In this document: piece by piece, positions 8,106 to 14,493 of the stretch
Layout: every line of letters begins with the position of its first letter
Numbering within the stretch: the stretch's first letter is position 1
Source: CAYHMW01 sp964357925
Lineage (GTDB): Bacteria; Patescibacteriota; Microgenomatia; UBA8517
Direction of reading: 5' to 3'
Length of the DNA: 34,904 bases
NCBI GenBank assembly: GCA_964357925.1
Contig: CAYHMW010000012.1
Coordinates: forward strand, 1-34,904
Program-made: the position numbers and the translations under genes
The notes under the pieces: generated by a model
The model's database searches: none
Seen by the model: only the letters and a program-made list of their open reading frames with translations
Told to the model about the DNA's origin: nothing

Positions 8106-8492
8106 ATGAGCAACCATTTTAGCATAGGTGGTGTACTCAATGATGTGGTAAATCAGTTGGAGAACGGAAAGGGACGCTTACTTTATTGGACCACCTGGTC
8201 CAGACCTAATCTCTGCCTGATTCTAATCTCGCCAACCAACTACGTCATTTTGATCAACGCACAGGGCGGAACAAAAAAAGCAACCGTCTACAATGGCCAT
8301 ACTTTCAATATTCGTCATGCCTACACGAAGACAGACCAGGCAAGCCCAATCAAGATTTTCGATCTCGATACTGACAGTGCGGAAACTCTTACAAGAGACA
8401 TTTACCTCACCATCGGGTGGGTCCTTGCACAGCCAACGCTACCAATTGAAGCACCAGGTACGGCAGTGCTACGACGACAAACAAGCGTGTAA
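8106..8492 (+). CDS. hypothetical protein, stand-alone unit
   Basis: A 128-residue protein without recognised domains; beta-rich, soluble and aromatic-rich in its first half (LLYWTTWSRPNLCLILI). It is a complete unit of its own on the strand opposite its neighbours: TATAAT at 8041, a Shine-Dalgarno sequence (GAGGAG, 5-6 bases before the ATG) and a hairpin terminator immediately downstream. It shares this layout, and a vaguely similar N-terminus, with the gene at 653. Confidence 0.6.
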   Translation: MSNHFSIGGVLNDVVNQLENGKGRLLYWTTWSRPNLCLILISPTNYVILINAQGGTKKATVYNGHTFNIRHAYTKTDQASPIKIFDLDTDSAETLTRDIYLTIGWVLAQPTLPIEAPGTAVLRRQTSV

Positions 8493-8498
8493 AAAATC

Positions 8499-8524
8499 AA
8501 AACCAGATCAGCCCTGGTTTTTTT
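8499..8524. terminator. intrinsic terminator, bidirectional
   Basis: AACCAG pairs with CTGGTT around a 7-base loop, flanked by an A run upstream and seven T downstream. It ends the 8106 gene, and can also act for the - strand ybaB, whose stop is at 8529. Confidence 0.8.
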
Positions 8525-8528
8525 GAAG

Positions 8529-8822
8529 CTATCTCCCACCCAAAAGCGAAGAAAGTCCTCCACCCATCTCCATCATCTTTTTTGCAGCTTTTTTCTGAGC
8601 TTCTTTAAAAGCCTCGTTCAGTGCATCCTCAATAATCTCCATTCGCTCGCCGTCCACTGCAATATATTGAACTTTTTGATCAGCAGAAACTTTTACATGC
8701 ACGTCCCCCTTGTGAACACTCTCAGTAATTTGTGAAAGCTCATCCTGCATTTTTTTTGCTTCTCCACGCAACTTCCGAAGCTCATTTACTTGTTGTGCCC
8801 CAGCTTTTAATTTATCAAACAT
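8529..8822 (-). CDS. ybaB: YbaB/EbfC nucleoid-associated protein
   Basis: A 97-residue protein of the YbaB/EbfC family, which binds DNA as a dimer in the nucleoid. It has the typical N-terminal amphipathic helix (LRKLRGEAKKMQDEL), a central beta hairpin with VKVSADQKV and the I(A/S)VDG segment, and a C-terminal helix rich in Lys/Met. It begins 3 bases after the dnaX stop; dnaX-ybaB is a classical conserved pair, often followed by recR, and here recR lies one transcription unit further down. Confidence 0.93.
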   Translation of the reverse strand: MFDKLKAGAQQVNELRKLRGEAKKMQDELSQITESVHKGDVHVKVSADQKVQYIAVDGERMEIIEDALNEAFKEAQKKAAKKMMEMGGGLSSLLGGR

Positions 8823-8825
8823 AAT

Positions 8826-10328
8826 CTATCCAAATATTTCCTCAGCAGCGTTAATTATATCTTGAGGCGTGGCAGGCGTCAAAGGCAGGTCAACAGGCTC
8901 ACTCGGACTTGTCTCTCGGTCCTGAAGCACATAACTAATCTTTAGAGGTGTCCCCAAGATGTCCGAGCATATTTCGTCCAACAGCTTCCTGTTCTGCACA
9001 ACTTCCAAACGCTCTTTATGAAACTGATAAAAAACTCCTACCTGAATCTCACCATTATCTACACCCATAAGCTTAGCAGACCGCAAAAGCGCCTCGATCT
9101 TCATATCTCGCTCCCGAGTCTTCTCCAATATCTGAATCCAAGAAGCGTTATCTAACGGTTTCTGGACTTTTTTTTTAACTGGTACAGACAAGCTTTGCTT
9201 ACTGTGGTCCACCGAAGCTTCATGCAAAGGCGACTCCCGAACGATCACTTTGTCATCCTGGAAACCGCCCTGCCCGCCTGTCCCGCTCTGCGTGGACGGC
9301 GTGGACCACTTCACAATCGCAATCTGCAAGGGCAACTGAGGATACCTCGTTCTGTTAGTTCTCGATGTCACAGCAAGCAACATCTCAAGTATTTCAACTT
9401 CATCACCCTCACCAACAAAATCAAGAATCTCATGACCGACAACACCCGCTCGGGCAAGCATGCTCCCTCGCAACAACCCAACCAACTCCTCTATAAATAA
9501 AGCAACATCCCCACCATTTGTGACAATCTGCTCAATCATCGATAAAGCCGACTGAAGGTCACGATCGACCAATAACTTCAAAAAATCAGTCGGGCTACCT
9601 TTCAAGTTGTTCGCTAAATACTCCTTTGCTTCACTTTCCGTCTTCACTCCCTGCACCATCACCAACTCTTCAAAAATCTTCACAGCCTCACGAAAGGATC
9701 CATCCGACACCTGTGCAATGGTCATTAGAAGCCCAACCTCAACCTTCACGTTTTCCCCTTTTGCCACTCGCTGAAGTTGTCGCACTATCTCTTCATCTGT
9801 GGCCCGAGTAAAAGGCACATTATAAAGCCTGGATCGCACAGTCGCCGGCAGTCGATGTGCCTCCGTCGTCGCGAATATGAATAGGACATGGGCTGGTGGC
9901 TCCTCTAAAGTTTTTAAAAATGCATTGCTGGCCTCACTCGTCAACATGTGTGCTTCGTCAATTATGTATATTCGCTTCCTCCCCATGCTTGGAGCCAATA
10001 GAACACTATCTCGAAGTGCACGAATATCATCAATCCCGCGATTACTAGCAGCATCCATTTCAACAACATCAATATGCGATCCATTTGTTATTGCGGTGCA
10101 CTGATCACACTTATTACAAGGCTCGGTTAATTTCTCCCTATTCTTTTCACAATTCACAACCTTCGCCAAAATCCTTGCAGCGGATGTCTTCCCTGCCCCC
10201 TTCGGCCCGGAAAATAAAAATGCATGAGGCAGATTATTACTGGCAATTACTTTCGTGAGAGAATCCCGCACAGAAGCCAAATCCAGCTCATCAATAGTCC
10301 TCGGCCGATACTTCAAATACAGAGTCAT
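8826..10328 (-). CDS. dnaX: DNA polymerase III subunit gamma/tau
   Basis: A 500-residue clamp-loader ATPase that opens the sliding clamp for replication. It shows Walker A GPKGAGKT (41-48), a four-cysteine zinc module (C60, C71, C74, C77), Walker B YIIDEAH (121-127), sensor 1 FATTE (152-156), a lid domain, and a weakly conserved C-terminal region. A family A palindromic element encodes PSTQSGTGGQ at about residues 344-353, just after the collar (QIAIVKW), in the flexible linker. The ATG at 10328 follows TGTTATATT by 6 bases with no Shine-Dalgarno sequence, so a leaderless start is likely. Confidence 0.95.
   Translation of the reverse strand: MTLYLKYRPRTIDELDLASVRDSLTKVIASNNLPHAFLFSGPKGAGKTSAARILAKVVNCEKNREKLTEPCNKCDQCTAITNGSHIDVVEMDAASNRGIDDIRALRDSVLLAPSMGRKRIYIIDEAHMLTSEASNAFLKTLEEPPAHVLFIFATTEAHRLPATVRSRLYNVPFTRATDEEIVRQLQRVAKGENVKVEVGLLMTIAQVSDGSFREAVKIFEELVMVQGVKTESEAKEYLANNLKGSPTDFLKLLVDRDLQSALSMIEQIVTNGGDVALFIEELVGLLRGSMLARAGVVGHEILDFVGEGDEVEILEMLLAVTSRTNRTRYPQLPLQIAIVKWSTPSTQSGTGGQGGFQDDKVIVRESPLHEASVDHSKQSLSVPVKKKVQKPLDNASWIQILEKTRERDMKIEALLRSAKLMGVDNGEIQVGVFYQFHKERLEVVQNRKLLDEICSDILGTPLKISYVLQDRETSPSEPVDLPLTPATPQDIINAAEEIFG
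9269..9304. repeat. GC-rich palindromic element, family A, inside dnaX
   Basis: A 36-base element, one mismatch from 4599-4634, inserted in frame in dnaX and encoding PSTQSGTGGQ. The same peptide is read from the copy in the unrelated secreted protein. Confidence 0.87.
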
Positions 10329-10334
10329 ATGGAT

Positions 10335-10343
10335 AATATAACA
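10335..10343 (-). promoter_or_regulatory. extended -10 promoter, leaderless dnaX
   Basis: TGTTATATT on the - strand, with 6 bases before the ATG at 10328. It lies in the 16-base gap after the ybeY stop. Confidence 0.55.
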
Positions 10344-10344
10344 C

Positions 10345-10698
10345 CTAATCGTGATGGATACCGACTAAATGAAGTGTCCCATGTTCTGCCCAACCGACCA
10401 GATCATGCCCTTCTGAATAATCATTATTAAGAATAATCTCCCCCAAATCTTCAAGACCATCAGGGCGAGCAAACTTTTCATCAACTTCACGAGTCGGAAA
10501 TGATAAAACAGGATGCTCCTCATTGTCCTCCACATAATAATCACGAACCAATCTCTTCATCTCTTCCCCATCCACGACCGCCACAGAGACATAAACATCA
10601 TCCTCCCCGTTCTCAGTCAACACCTTCACCATGGAAGACTCAATTTCAGAAGCATCTACTTCAAACTCATCTGGATATTGGATATCAACCTTTATCAT
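10345..10698 (-). CDS. ybeY: endoribonuclease YbeY, short form
   Basis: A 117-residue metal-dependent RNase involved in 16S rRNA maturation and ribosome quality control. The zinc motif H-x3-H-x5-H is present in HGTLHLVGIHH at the extreme C-terminus, and the upstream strand/loop VLSFPTRE matches the family. The protein stops one residue after the last motif histidine, whereas most YbeY proteins continue with a further helix, so this one is truncated or naturally minimal. The ATG at 10698 is preferred to TTG at 10701. It follows yqeY by 6 bases. Confidence 0.88.
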   Translation of the reverse strand: MIKVDIQYPDEFEVDASEIESSMVKVLTENGEDDVYVSVAVVDGEEMKRLVRDYYVEDNEEHPVLSFPTREVDEKFARPDGLEDLGEIILNNDYSEGHDLVGWAEHGTLHLVGIHHD

Positions 10699-10704
10699 CA
10701 ACGA

Positions 10705-11154
10705 CTACACATTACCTTTAGTAAGTTTTTCCTTAACCAAGGCTGCCACACGATCACCAGAAGCCTTGCCTTCTACTCTCTTCATAACCTCCCCCATTAC
10801 TCGACCCATATCCCCAATGCTATCTGCCTTCATATAAATGATAGCCTCGTGTACTATACTTTCAAGGTCACCCTCATTCATTTCAGCAGGCAATAGTTCC
10901 TCCAAAATTGTAAGCTCAGCAGTTTCTGCGTCAACAAGATCCTGCCGACCGGCCTTGCTATAAATATCAATTGAGTCTTTACGCTTTTTAACTTCCCGTC
11001 GTACAACGGCAATCTCGTCAGCCTCATTCATGTTCGGTTTATCAATTTGAGTATTTTTAAGCTCACTTATCAGCCCACGCAGAGTATCAGCCCGGGTCTT
11101 TTCGGCAGCCTTCATGGCTATAAACATTTTGTTTTGAAGTTCATCTACTAACAT
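10705..11154 (-). CDS. yqeY: GatB/YqeY domain protein
   Basis: A 149-residue all-alpha protein of the GatB_Yqey family, related to the tail of amidotransferase subunit GatB and linked to tRNA metabolism; its exact role is unsettled. Typical features are TLRGLISELKNTQID, VVRREVKKRKDSIDIY with the basic helix, LLPAEMNEGDLESIV, and GDMGRVMGEVMKRVEGKASG. The frame is open to 11169, but those extra codons contain the TATAAT -10 box (11166-11161), 6 bases before the ATG at 11154, which is therefore the start. Confidence 0.9.
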   Translation of the reverse strand: MLVDELQNKMFIAMKAAEKTRADTLRGLISELKNTQIDKPNMNEADEIAVVRREVKKRKDSIDIYSKAGRQDLVDAETAELTILEELLPAEMNEGDLESIVHEAIIYMKADSIGDMGRVMGEVMKRVEGKASGDRVAALVKEKLTKGNV

Positions 11155-11160
11155 GCATTG

Positions 11161-11166
11161 ATTATA
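11161..11166 (-). promoter_or_regulatory. -10 box, leaderless yqeY
   Basis: A perfect TATAAT on the - strand, 6 bases before the ATG at 11154. It shows that an upstream in-frame ATG at 11169 cannot be used from this promoter. Confidence 0.55.
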
Positions 11167-11173
11167 CATTTTA

Positions 11174-11188
11174 TATAATAATTATTAT
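11174..11188 (+). promoter_or_regulatory. -10 candidates for the 11195 gene
   Basis: TATAAT at 11174-11179 and TATTAT at 11183-11188. The second ends 6 bases before the ATG, matching the leaderless spacing seen elsewhere. No Shine-Dalgarno sequence is present. Confidence 0.45.
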
Positions 11189-11194
11189 TACCAA

Positions 11195-12256
11195 ATGATC
11201 CAAAAAAGACTCCCCATCCTACTCTTAATAATATTCACAAACCTGGCTATGCTCTTCCTCGCGATATTTTGGTGGACGAGACCAAAATCTCAAAACAATT
11301 CAACTAACCCCCAGACACAATTCAGATATTTACCTACCGCCTCAAGTAGCACCAAACCCTCAGCAACCCCAATACCCACACAAGATCTACCTACACCAAA
11401 CACTAACCTAAAAATCTTAAATATATTCTTTATTCCAGAATCAGTAAGTCCCACGTACGATCCAGCATTCCTCACCGACCAACTAATCATTTGGTTTCAC
11501 AACTCCACTCCCATCAAATATATAGTAATCGAAAGTAACACAATCAAACGCTCCACAACAAAATACGACAACGGCAAGATGGACTATAACGCACTCCTAG
11601 ATGAATTTAATATTTGCGAAAAACTAAACTCAGGAACCATCGATGAAGTTTGGATTTGGGTAAACGGAGCAGACGGCGCGGGATACGAGTACGCCATATC
11701 AGGCGAACACCTTAGTGACCCATTTTCTAAGATGAGGACATGCAAAGAGAAGACGCTTACAGTCATGGGTTTCGACTATACAAGAACATGGGATTTAGCT
11801 CTACATAGTATGGGACACAGAATGGAATTTGTTGCCAAAGCTGGAGACCAAGATGTCTATCTACAATTCGACTCGAGAAATCATCGCTACTTCCAACAAG
11901 ATCAAAACACACCTCTTGAAAAAGATATTACTGCCTGTGGAAATATACATTTTCCACCAAATGGAGCCTTCGACTACGATTACGGAAACACAAGGCAAGT
12001 TACGACTAATTGCTACAACTCAACAGCTCGCAACATAAACTGCCAGGAATGGAGCTGTACCCAAGAGGGCTATCTTCTTTGGTGGTTTGGAAAAATCCCG
12101 AAAGATTCTGAATGGTGGACTTACTTCACCAACTACTCAAAGACATCACCCACTCTCAATACAACTCAATCCACCATTGACTCAGTTAAATCCACTATCG
12201 ACTCAGTTAAACCCACGATCGATTCTATAGAAAATATATTCGATTCAATGTTCTAA
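11195..12256 (+). CDS. membrane-anchored extracellular protein, HxxxH motif
   Basis: A 353-residue protein with an N-terminal membrane anchor (about 6-27), a Ser/Thr/Pro/Asn linker (30-75), then a large domain probably outside the cell. Inside it HSMGHRME (204-211) forms an HxxxHxxE pattern that could bind a metal. Several cysteines (141, 183 and a cluster in TACGNIHFPP and NCQEWSCTQEG) suggest disulfides. I do not recognise the family; peptidase or glycan hydrolase activity would be speculation. The C-terminus is a run of 7-residue repeats (STIDSVK). It is the lone + strand gene between - strand operons, and its stop abuts that of the HIT gene. Confidence 0.65.
   Translation: MIQKRLPILLLIIFTNLAMLFLAIFWWTRPKSQNNSTNPQTQFRYLPTASSSTKPSATPIPTQDLPTPNTNLKILNIFFIPESVSPTYDPAFLTDQLIIWFHNSTPIKYIVIESNTIKRSTTKYDNGKMDYNALLDEFNICEKLNSGTIDEVWIWVNGADGAGYEYAISGEHLSDPFSKMRTCKEKTLTVMGFDYTRTWDLALHSMGHRMEFVAKAGDQDVYLQFDSRNHRYFQQDQNTPLEKDITACGNIHFPPNGAFDYDYGNTRQVTTNCYNSTARNINCQEWSCTQEGYLLWWFGKIPKDSEWWTYFTNYSKTSPTLNTTQSTIDSVKSTIDSVKPTIDSIENIFDSMF
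12170..12232 (+). repeat. 21-base tandem repeat, three units
   Basis: Three consecutive 21-base units encode STIDSVK, STIDSVK and PTIDSIE. Units 1 and 2 differ at two positions and unit 3 is more diverged. A degenerate fourth (NIFDSMF) follows before the stop of the 11195 gene. Confidence 0.8.
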
Positions 12257-12577
12257 TCACACCTTCCTACTTTTACTAATCCCAGATAAAAGGTGAATGT
12301 GAAGATGGGAAATTTCAGCAGCTTCGCCGTTATTATTCGAAATCCTATACCCTTTCATTCCTCGCTCCTTCGCCAAGCCAACGGCAATATTCTTCGCCTC
12401 CACCCAAAGCTCATCAGGTAAATTTTCCACGCCAACGACATGTTTTTTGGGAACTATTAAAATGTGAATCGGTGCAGAAGGACGAATATCGTCAAACACC
12501 ATGAAATTTTGGGTTTCTTTTATAAAAGAAGTCGGGATTTCCCCATTTGCAATTTTACAAAAAACACAATCAGCCAT
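12257..12577 (-). CDS. HIT family nucleotide hydrolase/transferase
   Basis: A 106-residue histidine-triad protein acting on nucleoside phosphoramidates or dinucleotide polyphosphates. The triad is HLHIHLL near residue 92, preceded by the family segments CVFCKIANGEIP, VFDDIRPSAPIHILIVPKKH and the loop NNNGEAA. The N-terminal CxxC is common in HINT-type bacterial members. It is convergent with the 11195 gene, with stop codons directly adjacent, and 13 bases downstream of a small hypothetical gene. Substrate is not predictable. Confidence 0.93.
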   Translation of the reverse strand: MADCVFCKIANGEIPTSFIKETQNFMVFDDIRPSAPIHILIVPKKHVVGVENLPDELWVEAKNIAVGLAKERGMKGYRISNNNGEAAEISHLHIHLLSGISKSRKV

Positions 12578-12590
12578 ATTTAAAATCTAC

Positions 12591-12797
12591 CTATTTCTCT
12601 TCTAGCCTCGCCTTAAGTCTTTCAAGCGCCCTTCTATTAGGAGTTTGGCCAACTCCTTTAGCAGCATCAAGTATAACTTTAACACTATCCGGATCATTAG
12701 TCTTCGAATCCACCCTCTGAACAACATCTTTTACATCTACACCACCCCGGTCCCCTGTTCCTCCACTTCCCCTTTCACCTTCAGGATTATCTGACAT
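12591..12797 (-). CDS. small hypothetical protein
   Basis: A 68-residue charged protein with a Gly-rich N-terminus and a helical C-terminus (RRALERLKARLEE). No family is recognised. It has its own promoter (TGATATTAT at 12835-12827) and a Shine-Dalgarno sequence (GGAGG at 12813-12809, 11 bases before the ATG). It is probably cotranscribed with the HIT gene, which begins 13 bases after its stop. Confidence 0.5.
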   Translation of the reverse strand: MSDNPEGERGSGGTGDRGGVDVKDVVQRVDSKTNDPDSVKVILDAAKGVGQTPNRRALERLKARLEEK

Positions 12798-12826
12798 CTA
12801 AATCACCGCCTCCCATCATAAAACAC

Positions 12827-12835
12827 ATAATATCA
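12827..12835 (-). promoter_or_regulatory. extended -10 promoter for the 12797 gene
   Basis: TGATATTAT on the - strand, between the yvcK terminator and the small gene. The same TGATATTAT string occurs downstream of topA at 24540-24532. Confidence 0.45.
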
Positions 12836-12859
12836 CACCCACCTCTGCTTACACAGAAC

Positions 12860-12894
12860 AAAAAAAGCGGGTGCCGATACTTCGACTTCCCGCT
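12860..12894 (-). terminator. intrinsic terminator after the YvcK-like gene
   Basis: On the - strand AGCGGG pairs with CCCGCT around a 17-base loop and is followed by a run of at least six T. It lies just past the stop of the YvcK-like gene at 12901. Confidence 0.75.
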
Positions 12895-12900
12895 ATACTA

Positions 12901-13890
12901 CTATCTCTGAAATATCTCACGAAATGCTTGCTCCAAGGCATCCGGATTGTGCCGCAATAGACTCCGAGGAATGTCCCCAGGGACCTTGCTAAACAAACCG
13001 TCATAAAGCATATTGCCTCGTACCGTCAATACTTCTGGCCTCCTATCCAAATCGTCTATAACCTGCTCAGCCTTTTGCAATCGATACATTTCTCTGGCTT
13101 TTGCTGGTATCGGCTCATTGTTAAGAACCGCTACCCGAATCTTCCGCATTCTCAAATAGGACTCCAATACCTCAATATGCCCCGAAGCAGTCATCCTGTG
13201 GGTCTGGCCCAATTTGGTCATGATATTCATAACCATCACAAGAGGTGCCCTCGAACCACTAATTGCCTCCACAATGCCCCTCGGAAGCAAATTTGGAACA
13301 ATAGAAGTAAAAAGGTCCCCGGGTGCGAAGACAATAAAATCAGATTCAGTAATCGCCTTCAAAACATCAACGCTAGCATCCACAGGCGGAACCAAACGCA
13401 ACTCAACAATCTTGTTCGTCTGCTGCCAATCTTTTTCAGCAGCATCAATCCTGTGCTCCTGAAAAATCTCCATCCCGTTCTCATACATTGCAACCAAATC
13501 AGAACGAAACTCAGTCACCCCCAAAACGTCTCCCTGAATTCTAAAAAGCCTACTGGCAGCCACTGCGGCTTCCCTCTCTCCACCCTCGATTTGAGACAAT
13601 GCCAACATCATCAAGGTACCCATGGCCATCCCTGACAAATACGAGCTACTATGAAAGCGATGTGTAGCCAGTTTTAATAGCACATCATCAATATCAGAAG
13701 GGGCCATTGCCAATGCAGCCTTCCACCAATCGGATTGCGGCAAAGGTGCCCCAAATACATTAAGGGCAATTCCAGCAGAGCCCCCTGTATCAAACATTGA
13801 CACAACGGCCGTTAAATGATCAGAGATCTGTTTCAGCGCTTCAATTGCAGGACCAATACCGGTCCCTCCTCCAAAGACAACAACCCTCAC
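12901..13890 (-). CDS. YvcK/CofD-like protein (gluconeogenesis factor family)
   Basis: A 329-residue protein of the CofD/YvcK superfamily; in Firmicutes YvcK binds UDP-sugars and influences cell shape and carbon metabolism. It shows GGGTGIGPAIEALK at the N-terminus, SMFDTGGSAG where the family has a DDGGSSG motif, FAPGDLFTSIVPNLL (the GPGSLYTS region), and NIMTKLGQTHRMTASGHIE. The start is GTG at 13890 with a strong AGGAGG 7 bases upstream. This is one of the few Shine-Dalgarno-led housekeeping genes here. A terminator follows directly. The 2-phospho-L-lactate transferase role of CofD itself is not expected. Confidence 0.85.
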   Translation of the reverse strand: MRVVVFGGGTGIGPAIEALKQISDHLTAVVSMFDTGGSAGIALNVFGAPLPQSDWWKAALAMAPSDIDDVLLKLATHRFHSSSYLSGMAMGTLMMLALSQIEGGEREAAVAASRLFRIQGDVLGVTEFRSDLVAMYENGMEIFQEHRIDAAEKDWQQTNKIVELRLVPPVDASVDVLKAITESDFIVFAPGDLFTSIVPNLLPRGIVEAISGSRAPLVMVMNIMTKLGQTHRMTASGHIEVLESYLRMRKIRVAVLNNEPIPAKAREMYRLQKAEQVIDDLDRRPEVLTVRGNMLYDGLFSKVPGDIPRSLLRHNPDALEQAFREIFQR

Positions 13891-13927
13891 AGCACACCTC
13901 CTTTATAAACGTACTTCCTCTATACTC

Positions 13928-14491
13928 TCAAGTATTCCTATCCATCTTCAATATCGCGATTTCGGCTCTCAAAATACCCGTTTTACTGACTTTCCTTGGA
14001 GAAGCAGCTTTGCCATCTTGCATTAACGCCAAGAACTCCTCAAAAGCCTCCTTTTTATATTCGTAACTAACATCACTTAAAGTCGGCAACGGTTCATCGA
14101 GACCTATACCCTCTTGCCTCAATAACACTCTCTTAAGTGAAAGTTGGTATATCTCTCGTATCCTCGCAAGATTCAAGAGCTCCTCCACACCTAACTCCTT
14201 ATACACTCCCTGATCAGGCACTAAGTCTAAAGTCCCCTCCAATACCTCATCCAACAATTGAATTAAATGCGTCATCTCATCTGCCTCTTCCGTACTTGGG
14301 TCAACCGCCTTTGTTGCATCTTGTTTCCTTAGCGCCACAATTTTAAACACATCATCGACTAGTGCACGCCCCTGCTCAGCAGCGCTCATCTCGCTTCGTT
14401 TATATTGTTCACGACGCCTCCCAACAAATTTACCTAACTCTTCTTGAGTTAGACCCTGATCACCTGGTAATCTTTCTGCGTTCATTTTCAT
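13928..14491 (-). CDS. hypothetical protein, possible HTH at N-terminus
   Basis: A 187-residue soluble, mostly helical acidic protein. The segment LTQEELGKFVGRRREQYKR near residue 15 resembles an XRE-like helix-turn-helix, but the remainder (from about 35) has no recognised domain, so DNA binding is only a possibility. The frame is open to 14551 inside proS; the ATG at 14491, 2 bases after the proS stop (TAGTAATG), is the sensible start by reinitiation. It lies between proS and the YvcK-like gene. Confidence 0.6.
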   Translation of the reverse strand: MKMNAERLPGDQGLTQEELGKFVGRRREQYKRSEMSAAEQGRALVDDVFKIVALRKQDATKAVDPSTEEADEMTHLIQLLDEVLEGTLDLVPDQGVYKELGVEELLNLARIREIYQLSLKRVLLRQEGIGLDEPLPTLSDVSYEYKKEAFEEFLALMQDGKAASPRKVSKTGILRAEIAILKMDRNT

Positions 14492-14493
14492 TA

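Noticed and set aside
12170..12232. Tandem 21-base units considered as a CRISPR array
   Set aside because: The units are contiguous with no spacers and are in frame as heptapeptides.
13075..13635. A 186-residue + strand open frame opposite the YvcK-like gene
   Set aside because: It is antisense to a complete conserved gene and lacks a start region or protein-like features.
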